Origin: a virus | DNA: 54,793 nt | Strand: one strand, 5' to 3' | Virus record (IMG/VR): IMGVR_UViG_3300012920_000001 | Location: 1 to 54,793 of that record | Shown here: in pieces, positions 1 through 6,962 of the stretch | Layout: each line of letters starts with the position of its first letter | How positions within the stretch are numbered: the stretch's first letter is position 1 | Made by a program: the position numbers and the translations under genes | Notes under the pieces: generated by a model | Database searches by the model: none | The model's input: only the letters and a program-made list of their open reading frames with translations | What the model was told of the DNA's origin: nothing

Positions 1-97
1 CTTTCCGCGCCTCAACTTGGTGCCGATAGACTGCTTGCTGTATCACTTCTACTCCACTTGGATAGAACCCGAAGTACGGCACAATGTTTTCGGACAC
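1..97 (-). CDS. Partial small gene, N-terminal part (continues across the circular join)
   Basis: This is the first 32 codons of a 62-residue protein that is complete at 54579-54767. It starts with GTG at position 97, overlapping the TAG stop of the preceding gene (TAGTG), with a GAGG ribosome-binding site just upstream. Start-stop overlap implies translational coupling. The product is not recognised. Confidence 0.6.
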   Translation of the reverse strand, partial: MSENIVPYFGFYPSGVEVIQQAVYRHQVEARK

Positions 98-123
98 TAA
101 TCCTCAAGTTCGTTCTTTGTCTC
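1..123. repeat. Terminal overlap, left copy
   Basis: These 123 bases are identical to 54671-54793, the end of the window. The repeat contains the first 32 codons of one small gene and the end of another rather than a noncoding end structure. The simplest reading is the overlap of a circular or circularly permuted genome, giving a unit length of 54,670 bases. A true short terminal repeat cannot be excluded from sequence alone. Confidence 0.95.
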
Positions 124-276
124 TCCGTTTGCATTCTCATCCAGTTCCTTTCGAAGATCTTCCCTCGCTCTTTTTCTGATTAGCTCACCAGGCGTAAGGT
201 TCTTATCCTTATCGTTCTCAATGATTGCTTCCCACTGTTTTCGTAATTGTTCTGTTATTGTTTCTCGTTCGTCCAT
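97..276 (-). CDS. Small charged protein, unknown
   Basis: The protein has 59 residues and is rich in Glu, Lys and Arg, predicted to be mostly helical. Residues near 30-45 (LTPGELIRKRAREDLRKEL) look like an amphipathic helix. The ATG at 276 is preferred over the upstream ATG at 309 because an ACGGAGA ribosome-binding site precedes it, the same sequence found before several other early genes here. It follows the prim-pol gene and is coupled to the next small gene by a TAGTG overlap. No function is recognised. Its place in the replication operon suggests an early accessory protein. Confidence 0.65.
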   Translation of the reverse strand: MDERETITEQLRKQWEAIIENDKDKNLTPGELIRKRAREDLRKELDENANGETKNELED

Positions 277-289
277 AATCTTTTCTCCG

Positions 290-2404
290 TTAGAACGGCA
301 GATCCTCATCGTCTAATCTATCGTTGGTAATTTTTTGTTCGTTGATAAACAATCCGTGAGTCTGTCTACCCTTCTGATCTGGCAGTGGCACGTTCTCTAC
401 AATCCCCTCACCGATCAGGTGATCTATGGCCTCTGTCTTTCGAGACTGCGATCCTGATACACCGCCTTTGGTTGATGACAGCCGTTCATAATAGGAGCGA
501 GACTGACCCGGTTCTTTTCTAATCAACCGGACCAATGCGTCACATAATTCTTGTAACTTCTCATTGGCCTTGTTCAGCTTTGCCCTATCCTTGCTCGACT
601 TGCGTTCACCATCTTTGAGTGGACGGGCATAGGCGTGAGTGAAGTACAATATATCATCGTAACCCAGAACGTCCTTATGGTGTTCGCTGTTGGACACCAG
701 TGTAAACGTTAGCTCTTGATAGTCTGTGGGGAAACGCACTTTAGTCGCTTGCAAAATACGATCTTCTGTCTCAGAATCCCGGAACATAGTGTAAACGCCC
801 TGCGCATCTCCGGTCCATGCACTGGCACCCCGTGGAGATAACATATCGGACTCACCAGAACCCAATGCTTTGGCAGTGTGGGCTATAATTATGATGGGGA
901 ACCCATCGAAGTTTTCCTTCAAAGATGCCATGACTTTGCCAACTTCGCTGTTGTCATTTTCTGATTCGATATCAAACACACTGTTAGCCGTATCAAACAT
1001 AACCAATGGCAATGCGTGATAAGTTCCTCCGTCAGCCATTTCGTTTGGATAGGTCCACTCTCGATATTCGTCTGCTACTTGTGCTACGATGTCAGCTTTA
1101 AGCCTACGGGCTGGGATCACCTTCACTGAATCAAAGTCTTCCTGTCGTGCTCCGGTGTTACCAAACGTGGCTACACTGTAAATGATGCGCTGTACCTGAA
1201 CCACTGACTCAGTGATGATTATTACATTGCGACGAATGCTCGGTATTAACTCGTAGTCCACCGGATAAATATGAGCAACGCTTAACGCAAGTGGTATCGC
1301 CAAGGTTGTTTTACCTACACCCGGAGCACCTGCTAAGACATTTATGCCAGTAGACATAAAGTCGTTAAAGATGTATTCAAAAGTTGTGACGGAATGACTT
1401 CCTGATCCTTGGTCATTCTGAAGCGATAGCGGGTGGACTTCTTCCACCACTCCACGGCCTGTTGCCGACGAAGTCCATCCGTTGTCGATTGCTGAACGAA
1501 ATATAGATTTGAACGTGATACTATGAGGATGGTCCAGTACATCCCATTTTTTACGCGACGAACTGGCATCAAATTTGGGGGAGCGTGAACTCCAATCCAT
1601 CCAGACTGAATATCCGTTTTCGCCATATGGTTTTAACGCCATACCGACTTGGACCCATGTGTCATAGGGGTCTGAATCAATATAAGTTAGAGCTTCTCGG
1701 AGATCATCAAAGGTTTGTGCGGTCGCTACAGGCACCCCAGACTTCTCGACCATTTCATATGCTTCAGTCTTGGCTCGTGCTCTGTCGGATATAAACTTTG
1801 GCAACTCCGATGGTGTAACCGGATTGACACTAGCTATCGGTGACTGATTGTCTTTCCACTTGTACGGACCCAACTCACCCATGCTTGGGGCAACGACAAT
1901 GTATCCGTGGTGCTTCAAGTCTAGGCCCGGTCCAATGCTACTCGGATACGATGTGTTTTCCTCAGCCCTAAACAAACGATGCTCACCGCCTGATTGGGTG
2001 ACTGCTACACAGGTTGAATATAAAACTCCGTGCTCTTGCTCAATCTTTTCGAGCGTTGTGTCTCCACCGTTTCTAGGATCAATGTCTAAAGCAATGAGAC
2101 CGGAGTCTGCCAAGCTAATTCCAATATTTGCCGTTGGGTCAGTGCTGAACCAATCTCTAATCATATCTGGATTAGTTGTTGCGTCGAGATGACCCCGTGG
2201 AGTTAAATTACTTTGCGGGTGTTTACCCGGTTTATGACCCGGAGCATCGTTTGGCAATCCACACCGACACGTTCCGTCCTCGTGATTAATTCCCCACACT
2301 GGTAGAACCGCCCAACCTAAGTCGGCATACTGCAAAGCACAATCAAGCGTTGTTACTGGTTTATCTACGATCTTAAAGATATGTTTCTTTGGCGGTCTAC
2401 TCAT
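290..2404 (-). CDS. Bifunctional primase-polymerase / RecA-fold helicase
   Basis: This 704-residue replication protein probably makes primers and unwinds the phage replication fork. Residues about 15-200 match the archaeo-eukaryotic prim-pol fold: LDIDPRNGG supplies the paired metal-binding aspartates (D107, D109), SGGEHRLFR a conserved His (H142), and GPGLDLKHHGYIVVAPS the third acidic residue. Residues about 230-310 resemble the PriCT-type linker domain. Residues about 340 onward form a RecA-like ATPase with Walker A GAPGVGKT (359-366) and Walker B LPLVMFD (D471), followed by IIIIAHT. The C-terminal tail looks like a winged helix for DNA binding. The gene overlaps the upstream helicase by 8 bases. 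Confidence 0.9.
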   Translation of the reverse strand: MSRPPKKHIFKIVDKPVTTLDCALQYADLGWAVLPVWGINHEDGTCRCGLPNDAPGHKPGKHPQSNLTPRGHLDATTNPDMIRDWFSTDPTANIGISLADSGLIALDIDPRNGGDTTLEKIEQEHGVLYSTCVAVTQSGGEHRLFRAEENTSYPSSIGPGLDLKHHGYIVVAPSMGELGPYKWKDNQSPIASVNPVTPSELPKFISDRARAKTEAYEMVEKSGVPVATAQTFDDLREALTYIDSDPYDTWVQVGMALKPYGENGYSVWMDWSSRSPKFDASSSRKKWDVLDHPHSITFKSIFRSAIDNGWTSSATGRGVVEEVHPLSLQNDQGSGSHSVTTFEYIFNDFMSTGINVLAGAPGVGKTTLAIPLALSVAHIYPVDYELIPSIRRNVIIITESVVQVQRIIYSVATFGNTGARQEDFDSVKVIPARRLKADIVAQVADEYREWTYPNEMADGGTYHALPLVMFDTANSVFDIESENDNSEVGKVMASLKENFDGFPIIIIAHTAKALGSGESDMLSPRGASAWTGDAQGVYTMFRDSETEDRILQATKVRFPTDYQELTFTLVSNSEHHKDVLGYDDILYFTHAYARPLKDGERKSSKDRAKLNKANEKLQELCDALVRLIRKEPGQSRSYYERLSSTKGGVSGSQSRKTEAIDHLIGEGIVENVPLPDQKGRQTHGLFINEQKITNDRLDDEDLPF

Positions 2405-4049
2405 CCCATATCTCCTTGATCACATTCCACCATGCTTTATTCCTCGGTGATCGTTTGAGTAAAACAAAATTAGGTCTTCGCGCATTCTTAATTTGGTAGG
2501 ATGCCGTGCGTGGGTTTGGCAACGGTAATCGAACTATCATTCTCCGTCTACGAAAAAATTCGTGCGCTCGATTATTTTGTCTAGAGTTACTCGTATCGAT
2601 AAATTGTGTAGCATCGATCCGAACTCCGTTTTCCGTCTCACACACATATTTCACTGTTATGTAGCTGACGTTTCCATTGACCCAACCTGAGCAGTCGTGA
2701 ACTTTGGCTTTGATGATTGACTCATCTGTAGCTAGTTCCCCCGTAAGGGGATCAATAATCTCCAACGTTTTGACACCGGGAAAAACTCGACGCTCTTTTT
2801 TGACGTGTGGCCTGACAGGAGTCTGAGCTTGCACAACATTTCCTGACTTTTCATCCTTATAGTTTGGCATCATCTGGACTCCACCCAGACGCATGAAATT
2901 CCCTACATAATCAAGCACCAGACAATCAGTCTTACCCTCAGCCAATCGTGTCCCACGGCCCATAATTTGAACCCAGAGACTTGAGGACAATGTCGGACGT
3001 AAACAAACGATGCAGTCGAGCCGTGGCAGATCAAACCCTGTAGTCAGCATATCCACCGACACGAGCGCATTTGATTTTCCTGATGTCACTCTTTCAAAAA
3101 TTTTATCGCGTTGGTCCTTTTTGTGATGACCGTAAACCTGACAACTCTTTCGGTTCGTATGTTCCCATAACAAATGTGCAAACCTCGTGGCTATCTTCAC
3201 CGAGGTGCAGTACACCGCAATAAACTTACGGTCCTCGAATTGATTGAGGGATTTTGCAACGGCAACCAACCAAGCATCATACTCTGCCCGATGCATGACC
3301 CTGTCTAATTCCATTTTATTGTAATCACCTTTTCCGGTGATAGTCACTTCATCGAGATTTAATTGAAGCTCCGAGTTGAGGCCCACCAGTGGTGCGAGGT
3401 AACCTTCCTCGACCCCTCGCTTTACATTATACTGAAAACTATTTCTATCAAACCAGTGACGATCACTGTTGCTGTCACTGCCAGTATCATCAGGGCTTCC
3501 ACTGCTACTATTTCCATCTGTTTTCTCCTTGCAAATTGGTCCGTTATCCATACGCCACGGAGTAGCTGTAAAGGCTACCCGTTGTGCTTCCGGATAAAGT
3601 TTAAAAATTTTTTCATATTGGCTTTTGCCTGACGGGGTCATCGGTACTCGATGGGCCTCATCAATAATGATAATGTCTGGTGAGGGGATGTCATATTGAT
3701 GGACGGTTTTGCGATAGGCATAATTCTCAACCGTCTGGATCGTCCCAAAAATAACTGATTCTTCGAAGTCCCAACGCCCTACTGGTCTCAACCCTGAGCA
3801 CACAACACCCGAACGGCACGCAAATTTGAAATGCTTTTCCCAAGTCGCGTGGTTTTGCTCTGTGAGTTTTAGATTGTGGGTCAGAACCCAAACTCTTTTC
3901 TTATATGTCGATACAAGTTTGGCAGCTAAATCACAAATGACAACTGACTTTCCAGTGCCAGTTGCCATCGTGATACACGGGTTATACCCTTGCTTGAGGT
4001 CTTCGATACAGGCTCGTGTCGCTTCAAGCTGATACTCTCGGAGCCTCAT
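2397..4049 (-). CDS. Superfamily 2 DEAD/DEAH-box helicase
   Basis: The 550-residue protein is a DNA or RNA helicase/translocase of the SSL2/type III restriction helicase kind. The Q-like RLREYQLEA start, Walker A MATGTGKS (28-35), DEAH box (130-133), TAT motif (AFTATPWR) and motif VI (QIMGRGTRL) are all present in the usual order. A Ser/Asp/Gly-rich insertion near residues 175-200 separates the two RecA lobes. The last 150 residues form an extra domain of unknown role. The ATG overlaps the TGA of the gene before it. The neighbouring prim-pol suggests replication or recombination. No nuclease partner is visible, so a restriction role is unlikely. Confidence 0.88.
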   Translation of the reverse strand: MRLREYQLEATRACIEDLKQGYNPCITMATGTGKSVVICDLAAKLVSTYKKRVWVLTHNLKLTEQNHATWEKHFKFACRSGVVCSGLRPVGRWDFEESVIFGTIQTVENYAYRKTVHQYDIPSPDIIIIDEAHRVPMTPSGKSQYEKIFKLYPEAQRVAFTATPWRMDNGPICKEKTDGNSSSGSPDDTGSDSNSDRHWFDRNSFQYNVKRGVEEGYLAPLVGLNSELQLNLDEVTITGKGDYNKMELDRVMHRAEYDAWLVAVAKSLNQFEDRKFIAVYCTSVKIATRFAHLLWEHTNRKSCQVYGHHKKDQRDKIFERVTSGKSNALVSVDMLTTGFDLPRLDCIVCLRPTLSSSLWVQIMGRGTRLAEGKTDCLVLDYVGNFMRLGGVQMMPNYKDEKSGNVVQAQTPVRPHVKKERRVFPGVKTLEIIDPLTGELATDESIIKAKVHDCSGWVNGNVSYITVKYVCETENGVRIDATQFIDTSNSRQNNRAHEFFRRRRMIVRLPLPNPRTASYQIKNARRPNFVLLKRSPRNKAWWNVIKEIWDE

Positions 4050-4240
4050 TCGGTTGAACCATCTCTAAGAGACGATATTGGTTTTACGGGTACTGGGTTT
4101 TTAAATTCCTCACGAAGTTGTCGGGCAAGCTCCAACACTTGCCCTCGTGAGCTAACAGGCACGACCACCTCTACCCTGACAAGACCCTTATCTTTTGAAG
4201 TAGCCCTATAATTTGAGTTGTAACCAGATTGCTTTTCCAT
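4046..4240 (-). CDS. Small unknown protein
   Basis: The 64-residue product is unrecognised. It has a Lys/Arg-rich first half and a middle that reads VVVPVSSRGQVLELARQLREEF, which suggests a beta strand followed by a helix. Its TGA overlaps the ATG of the helicase gene, so the two are probably translated together. A helper role for the helicase is possible but is only inferred from position. Confidence 0.55.
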   Translation of the reverse strand: MEKQSGYNSNYRATSKDKGLVRVEVVVPVSSRGQVLELARQLREEFKNPVPVKPISSLRDGSTE

Positions 4241-4241
4241 T

Positions 4242-4562
4242 TTAAAAATCCCTTTTTGCTAGTTGATACCAAAGTTCTCTACCGTAATCTTCACCCAATC
4301 GTCCTTCCAAAGCATCGTGAAAATTGTTGGAAGACTCATGCTTATTAAGTGCATGAAACGCACTCAATTCTTCAACGAGATTATAATCATCCTTGACAAA
4401 AAATCTCATGGCCTCAGTGATGAGCCAATCCATCACCTCGTGCCGAGGAATTTTATACGATGCACAAAAGTCATGGATGATTGGTAAAAGGTTGGGGCTG
4501 ATGTTGTTGAAAACATCAGCCTGAACAGTCACTGCCGAGGTAACTTTTGCAGACTTGCTCAT
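4242..4562 (-). CDS. Small helical protein, unknown
   Basis: The 106-residue product has no domain I recognise. Residues about 25-55 read as helical (IHDFCASYKIPRHEVMDWL) and could be a DNA-binding or dimerisation helix pair of the ribbon-helix-helix or HTH kind, but no clear motif is seen. The start ATG overlaps the previous stop by one base (TAATG), indicating coupling. It belongs to the operon driven by the spacer-operator promoter at 4914-4942. It is one of few candidates here for a small regulator. Confidence 0.55.
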   Translation of the reverse strand: MSKSAKVTSAVTVQADVFNNISPNLLPIIHDFCASYKIPRHEVMDWLITEAMRFFVKDDYNLVEELSAFHALNKHESSNNFHDALEGRLGEDYGRELWYQLAKRDF

Positions 4563-4876
4563 TACGCAACTCCCTTCAAGTAATGAGTTGCCAACGCTGA
4601 CTCAGGTCTTACGACAATCGTCGTGACAGGCTTTTCAGTTGTGTGAGCCTGAAGAAACTGACGCGATACCTTTGCCTTGAGAGCTGCAATGTCAACGTTC
4701 TTACGATTGTGTGTGCGAACCTGAATGGTGCAACCGTGACCTGCGATGTCAATGTTGTCACCGCGAGACTTGAACTCTGCATGGAGTTCTTTCTTGCGTG
4801 CGTTAAGAGCTTTGAGTTGACCTTCGATGGCAAGTAACTCATCGGCGGCTGTGTAAAGATCAAATAAAGTTTCCAT
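4562..4876 (-). CDS. Small coiled-coil protein, unknown
   Basis: This 104-residue protein opens with a heptad-like helix (residues about 5-35, ending in LNARKKELHAEFKSRG), followed by a short beta-rich section. It is the first gene after promoter 4914-4942 and has a strong ACGGAGA ribosome-binding site 7 bases before its ATG. It starts the operon of two more small genes, the helicase and the prim-pol. An alternative frame gives an 84-residue open frame on the same strand, but it lacks this start signal. Function unknown. Confidence 0.6.
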   Translation of the reverse strand: METLFDLYTAADELLAIEGQLKALNARKKELHAEFKSRGDNIDIAGHGCTIQVRTHNRKNVDIAALKAKVSRQFLQAHTTEKPVTTIVVRPESALATHYLKGVA

Positions 4877-4913
4877 GTCGTTATCTCCGTTTTAAGTTAT
4901 AAGTTATACAAGT

Positions 4914-4942
4914 GTTATAGCACCTACTCCGGAAGTAGTCAA
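4914..4942 (-). promoter_or_regulatory. Leftward promoter with operator in spacer (site 1)
   Basis: Read on the minus strand, TTGACT (4942-4937) and TATAAC (4919-4914) are separated by 17 bases. The spacer and its edge hold the near-palindrome CTACTTCCGGAGTAG (4938-4924). The transcript then carries an AACTTAAAACGGAGA leader before the ATG at 4876. Three other promoters share this arrangement, so a common regulator acting between the -35 and -10 boxes is inferred. Confidence 0.75.
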
Positions 4943-4946
4943 CACT

Positions 4947-4971
4947 AAAAAAGGGGCCGAAGCCCCTTTTT
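4947..4971 (-). terminator. Rho-independent terminator with UUCG loop
   Basis: On the minus strand the sequence reads GGGGC-TTCG-GCCCC followed by six T residues, and the A run before it extends the stem. It lies just after the gene ending at 4991 and directly upstream of promoter 4914-4942, so it separates two leftward operons. The flanking A and T runs could make it work in both directions. Confidence 0.85.
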
Positions 4972-4990
4972 GTTAAATTGTTTCTCTCCC

Positions 4991-5434
4991 TCAATATTCT
5001 TTTTTGTGACCGAGCTTTTCATTTGCCATGTAGCCTTGATGATACTCGTTCAATTCAAAGTTGCTCATATCTTTTGGCAACACTGTCTCACGCTTATCAT
5101 CAATCCACTTATGGTAATGTGGACTGAATGGTCTTTGGTAGTAACTGTCTGCACCACCACGATCATAGGGTGACCCATGACCCCGAACCCATTCTTCAAG
5201 CCCCTCTCTTCTCGCGTCGTTGAATTTTTTCATACCTCGTTTTCCTTTTTTCTCGTGCCATTTTACAAGTGCTTCGCGTCTTCCAGTAGAATACTCTAGG
5301 TCGCAAATTTTCGAAGCGAAACCATCTGCCATTTCTATACACTGTTTTCGTTTTTCTTCGGTTGGTGCTGAGGCGCTAAGTTCTAACGCAAGAACAAAAG
5401 CCTCGTAATCATTCGTTGGTGCTTTGAATGTCAT
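4991..5434 (-). CDS. Unknown protein
   Basis: The 147-residue product is charged and soluble, with a helical first half (residues about 10-60, rich in Ala/Glu/Lys) and a His/Tyr-rich second half (HGSPYDRGGADSYYQRP). No domain is recognised. Its ATG overlaps the TGA of the gene before it (ATGA), and it is followed by the UUCG-loop terminator, so it ends a two-gene operon begun by the promoter at 5690-5718. Confidence 0.6.
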   Translation of the reverse strand: MTFKAPTNDYEAFVLALELSASAPTEEKRKQCIEMADGFASKICDLEYSTGRREALVKWHEKKGKRGMKKFNDARREGLEEWVRGHGSPYDRGGADSYYQRPFSPHYHKWIDDKRETVLPKDMSNFELNEYHQGYMANEKLGHKKEY

Positions 5435-5661
5435 ATCGCAACCCTCTTAATTTGATTGAACTGTGTATTTAGCAACTTGTGTCTGTTACCCATTATGTCG
5501 CAAACGTGTGTCCACTTCCTTCCACTTTTGGCCCATATATTGCGATGCCCACAACCGATGCGTGGCAGTTCGTCTTTTAAATGCACCCCCATAAAAGTCG
5601 CGCCTTTTAAATTTTTGGGTGGTTTTTTTTCGAAAGGAAGTTTTGGCATTTTGAATTTCAT
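5431..5661 (-). CDS. Small basic protein, unknown
   Basis: The 76-residue basic protein begins MKFKMPKLPFEKKPPK and ends with a cluster of basic and hydrophobic residues. The frame is open up to 5718, but the ATG at 5661 is chosen because an ACGGAGA site stands 7 bases upstream and the region above it is a promoter. Residues about 40-50 (PRIGCGHRNIW) carry a lone Cys/His pair. No family is recognised. It is the first gene of the operon controlled by the perfect palindromic operator at 5697-5714. Confidence 0.6.
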   Translation of the reverse strand: MKFKMPKLPFEKKPPKNLKGATFMGVHLKDELPRIGCGHRNIWAKSGRKWTHVCDIMGNRHKLLNTQFNQIKRVAI

Positions 5662-5689
5662 ATTCGTTCTCCGTTTTAAGTTATCCCTA

Positions 5690-5718
5690 ATCGTACCACT
5701 ACTCCGGAGTAGTGTCAA
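5690..5718 (-). promoter_or_regulatory. Leftward promoter with perfect palindromic operator (site 2)
   Basis: On the minus strand TTGACA (5718-5713) and TACGAT (5695-5690) are 17 bases apart. The spacer is an almost entire perfect palindrome, CACTACTCCGGAGTAGTG (5697-5714), the best copy of the element shared by four promoters. The downstream leader AACTTAAAACGGAGAA matches the others. The palindrome overlaps the last codons (TTPE-stop) of the preceding gene, so coding and control are superimposed. Confidence 0.78.
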
Positions 5719-6001
5719 ACAAATTTACAACTTTTAATTCAGCGACCTGACGATTCGATCCCAAATTTCTAATTGTTCGGATGCAACCGTCGATGGTGTA
5801 ATCACCGTTAAGAAAATTTTTGACGGTCTGAATCAGATCACCCTTCGTGCCGATCATCAACTCTTGGACGATGGAGTCAAGGGGCATCCCCAACTCCAAC
5901 GCCTCAGCCCGTGCCTCAGCAACCGTATCAAACCAACGGGTGTCGTTTGCCATGTCAAACCCACTCCGCATTTTGTTCTCAATTACCCTGTACATTCTCA
6001 T
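5699..6001 (-). CDS. Unknown protein
   Basis: The 100-residue product is not recognised. It has alternating helices, with WFDTVAEARAEALELGMP near residues 23-40 resembling the small phage proteins that follow a substituted 'field' pattern. Its ATG overlaps the stop of the SprT-like gene by the ATGA arrangement, so the two are coupled. The final codons double as the operator of the next promoter. Confidence 0.6.
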   Translation of the reverse strand: MRMYRVIENKMRSGFDMANDTRWFDTVAEARAEALELGMPLDSIVQELMIGTKGDLIQTVKNFLNGDYTIDGCIRTIRNLGSNRQVAELKVVNLFDTTPE

Positions 6002-6495
6002 GCCGCTAACCTCGCTTTGTTTGTGTTGACCAATTCTCTTCGCAAAATCCGGTAGATCCTTTGCCAGTTCTGACCGTGAGGTGTGTTGTCACCATTACGC
6101 AACCACCGTGTAGTATCCCAATAGTTGTAGTGAATCATGTGAGCCACTTCATGCGCTACCGTCAGCATCAATGCATCCTCTGGCGTTGCAAACTCCATTT
6201 CTCCGATCACGGGATCATTTTTAATCCGAGCATACTCATGGACGAATGTGTCACCCTTGCGAAATCGAGCAACGTCGATGCATACATAATTTTCGCCGCC
6301 ATAAGATCGCTGACCTTTACATTTAATTTTGAGGTACAACTTATCCCAGACATCAGCCATTGTGAGACGCTTGGAATTTGGCCCCGTGATCTCCCACTTG
6401 GCTTTTACAATCTCCTTGATGCATTTTTTGGTAAGGCGTTTCACCAAGTCGCGTTCCGCAGTGGTGACGTTTTTAGACTTCTTGATCAATCCCAT
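5998..6495 (-). CDS. SprT-like zinc metalloprotease
   Basis: The 165-residue protein carries the zinc-protease motif HEVAH in VAHEVAHMIHYNYW (near residue 115), preceded by an N-terminal helical segment (ERDLVKRLTKKCIKEIVKA) and a beta strand, the SprT/Spartan layout. Family members cut proteins, including DNA-bound proteins, in the cytoplasm. A C-terminal zinc ribbon is not seen. It is the first gene after the promoter at about 6535-6565 and has ACGGAGA before its ATG. A role in clearing host proteins from DNA is inferred, not shown. Confidence 0.78.
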   Translation of the reverse strand: MGLIKKSKNVTTAERDLVKRLTKKCIKEIVKAKWEITGPNSKRLTMADVWDKLYLKIKCKGQRSYGGENYVCIDVARFRKGDTFVHEYARIKNDPVIGEMEFATPEDALMLTVAHEVAHMIHYNYWDTTRWLRNGDNTPHGQNWQRIYRILRRELVNTNKARLAA

Positions 6496-6534
6496 ATCGG
6501 GTCTCCGTTACAGTTATAAGTTCTCGTTATTCTT

Positions 6535-6565
6535 ATAGTATTACATTTTCCGGAGTAGATGTCAA
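6535..6565 (-). promoter_or_regulatory. Leftward promoter with operator half-site (site 3)
   Basis: On the minus strand TTGACA (6565-6560) is followed by TCTACTCCGGA, the same element as in sites 1, 2 and 4 but with the right arm degraded to AAAATG. The -10 is less clear: TACTAT at 6540-6535 gives a 19-base spacer, AATACT gives 17. The leader then includes AACTTATAACTGTAACGGAGA before the SprT-like start at 6495. Confidence 0.62.
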
Positions 6566-6619
6566 GTCCTGGGTTAACCTATTGATTTTAAACACTTTTT
6601 TTGGCCTAAAAAATAGGTG

Positions 6620-6649
6620 TTGACAAAAAATGCAAATTATTTCTATTTT
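6620..6649 (+). promoter_or_regulatory. Candidate rightward promoter for the replication block
   Basis: TTGACA (6620-6625) is followed after 18 bases by TATTTT (6644-6649) in a very AT-rich stretch. It is back to back with leftward promoter 6535-6565 and is the only clear sigma70-like signal before the rightward genes at 6777 and beyond. The -10 match is partial. Confidence 0.5.
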
Positions 6650-6663
6650 TAGTCTCCATCTCA

Positions 6664-6753
6664 GTATCCCAGAGCTTGGTCCGACGAGTTCTGGGGTACA
6701 AGATGGGCTCATATTACTTCCAAATACTCCCCAGAGGCTGCAACTTCTGGGGA
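6664..6753 (+). promoter_or_regulatory. Leader with two related hairpins (possible attenuator)
   Basis: Hairpin one pairs GTATCCCAGA (6664-6673) with TCTGGGGTAC (6690-6699), a 10-bp stem with one G-T wobble. Hairpin two pairs TCCCCAGA (6728-6735) with TCTGGGGA (6746-6753). Because the arms share CCCAGA/TCTGGG, arm 2 can also pair with arm 3, and arm 1 with arm 4. There is no T run after either hairpin. The element lies between the promoter and the first rightward gene, so control of transcription or translation is inferred. Confidence 0.6.
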
Positions 6754-6776
6754 ACCTTTATAACTGAGAACTAATA

Positions 6777-6962
6777 ATGAATAATATGTACGGAACAATT
6801 TTTCTAGCGTTGGTGTTGGTACTCTTTTACCTAGCCGTGCATTCCTATTTTTTTACCGAAGATTTAGCCTTTAACTTTCAGGAGTTCGAGCATTATTGCT
6901 ATATGGTTAATCAAGGGGCATGGCCTGACTACAAACGGCTAGGCGCGGAGTGTACGCCATGA
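6777..6962 (+). CDS. Small membrane protein
   Basis: The 61-residue protein has one strong transmembrane segment (residues about 7-25, TIFLALVLVLFYLAVHSYF) and a short acidic, aromatic tail that probably faces the cytoplasm or periplasm. It is the first rightward gene and its TGA overlaps the ATG of the DNA polymerase gene, so it is translated with it. No family is recognised. It could anchor replication at the membrane or act as a leader peptide for polymerase translation. Both are guesses from position. Confidence 0.6.
   Translation: MNNMYGTIFLALVLVLFYLAVHSYFFTEDLAFNFQEFEHYCYMVNQGAWPDYKRLGAECTP

Noticed and set aside
1-123. T7-like terminal direct repeat
   Set aside because: The repeat lies within coding sequence of a continuous operon and no T7-type RNA polymerase or promoter set is seen. 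It is better explained by circularity.
4609-4863. 84-codon minus-strand open frame
   Set aside because: It overlaps the 104-residue gene in another frame. The latter has the promoter leader and ACGGAGA before its ATG.
6061-6519. 152-codon plus-strand open frame
   Set aside because: It lies opposite the SprT-like gene with the HEVAH motif. No start signal was seen.
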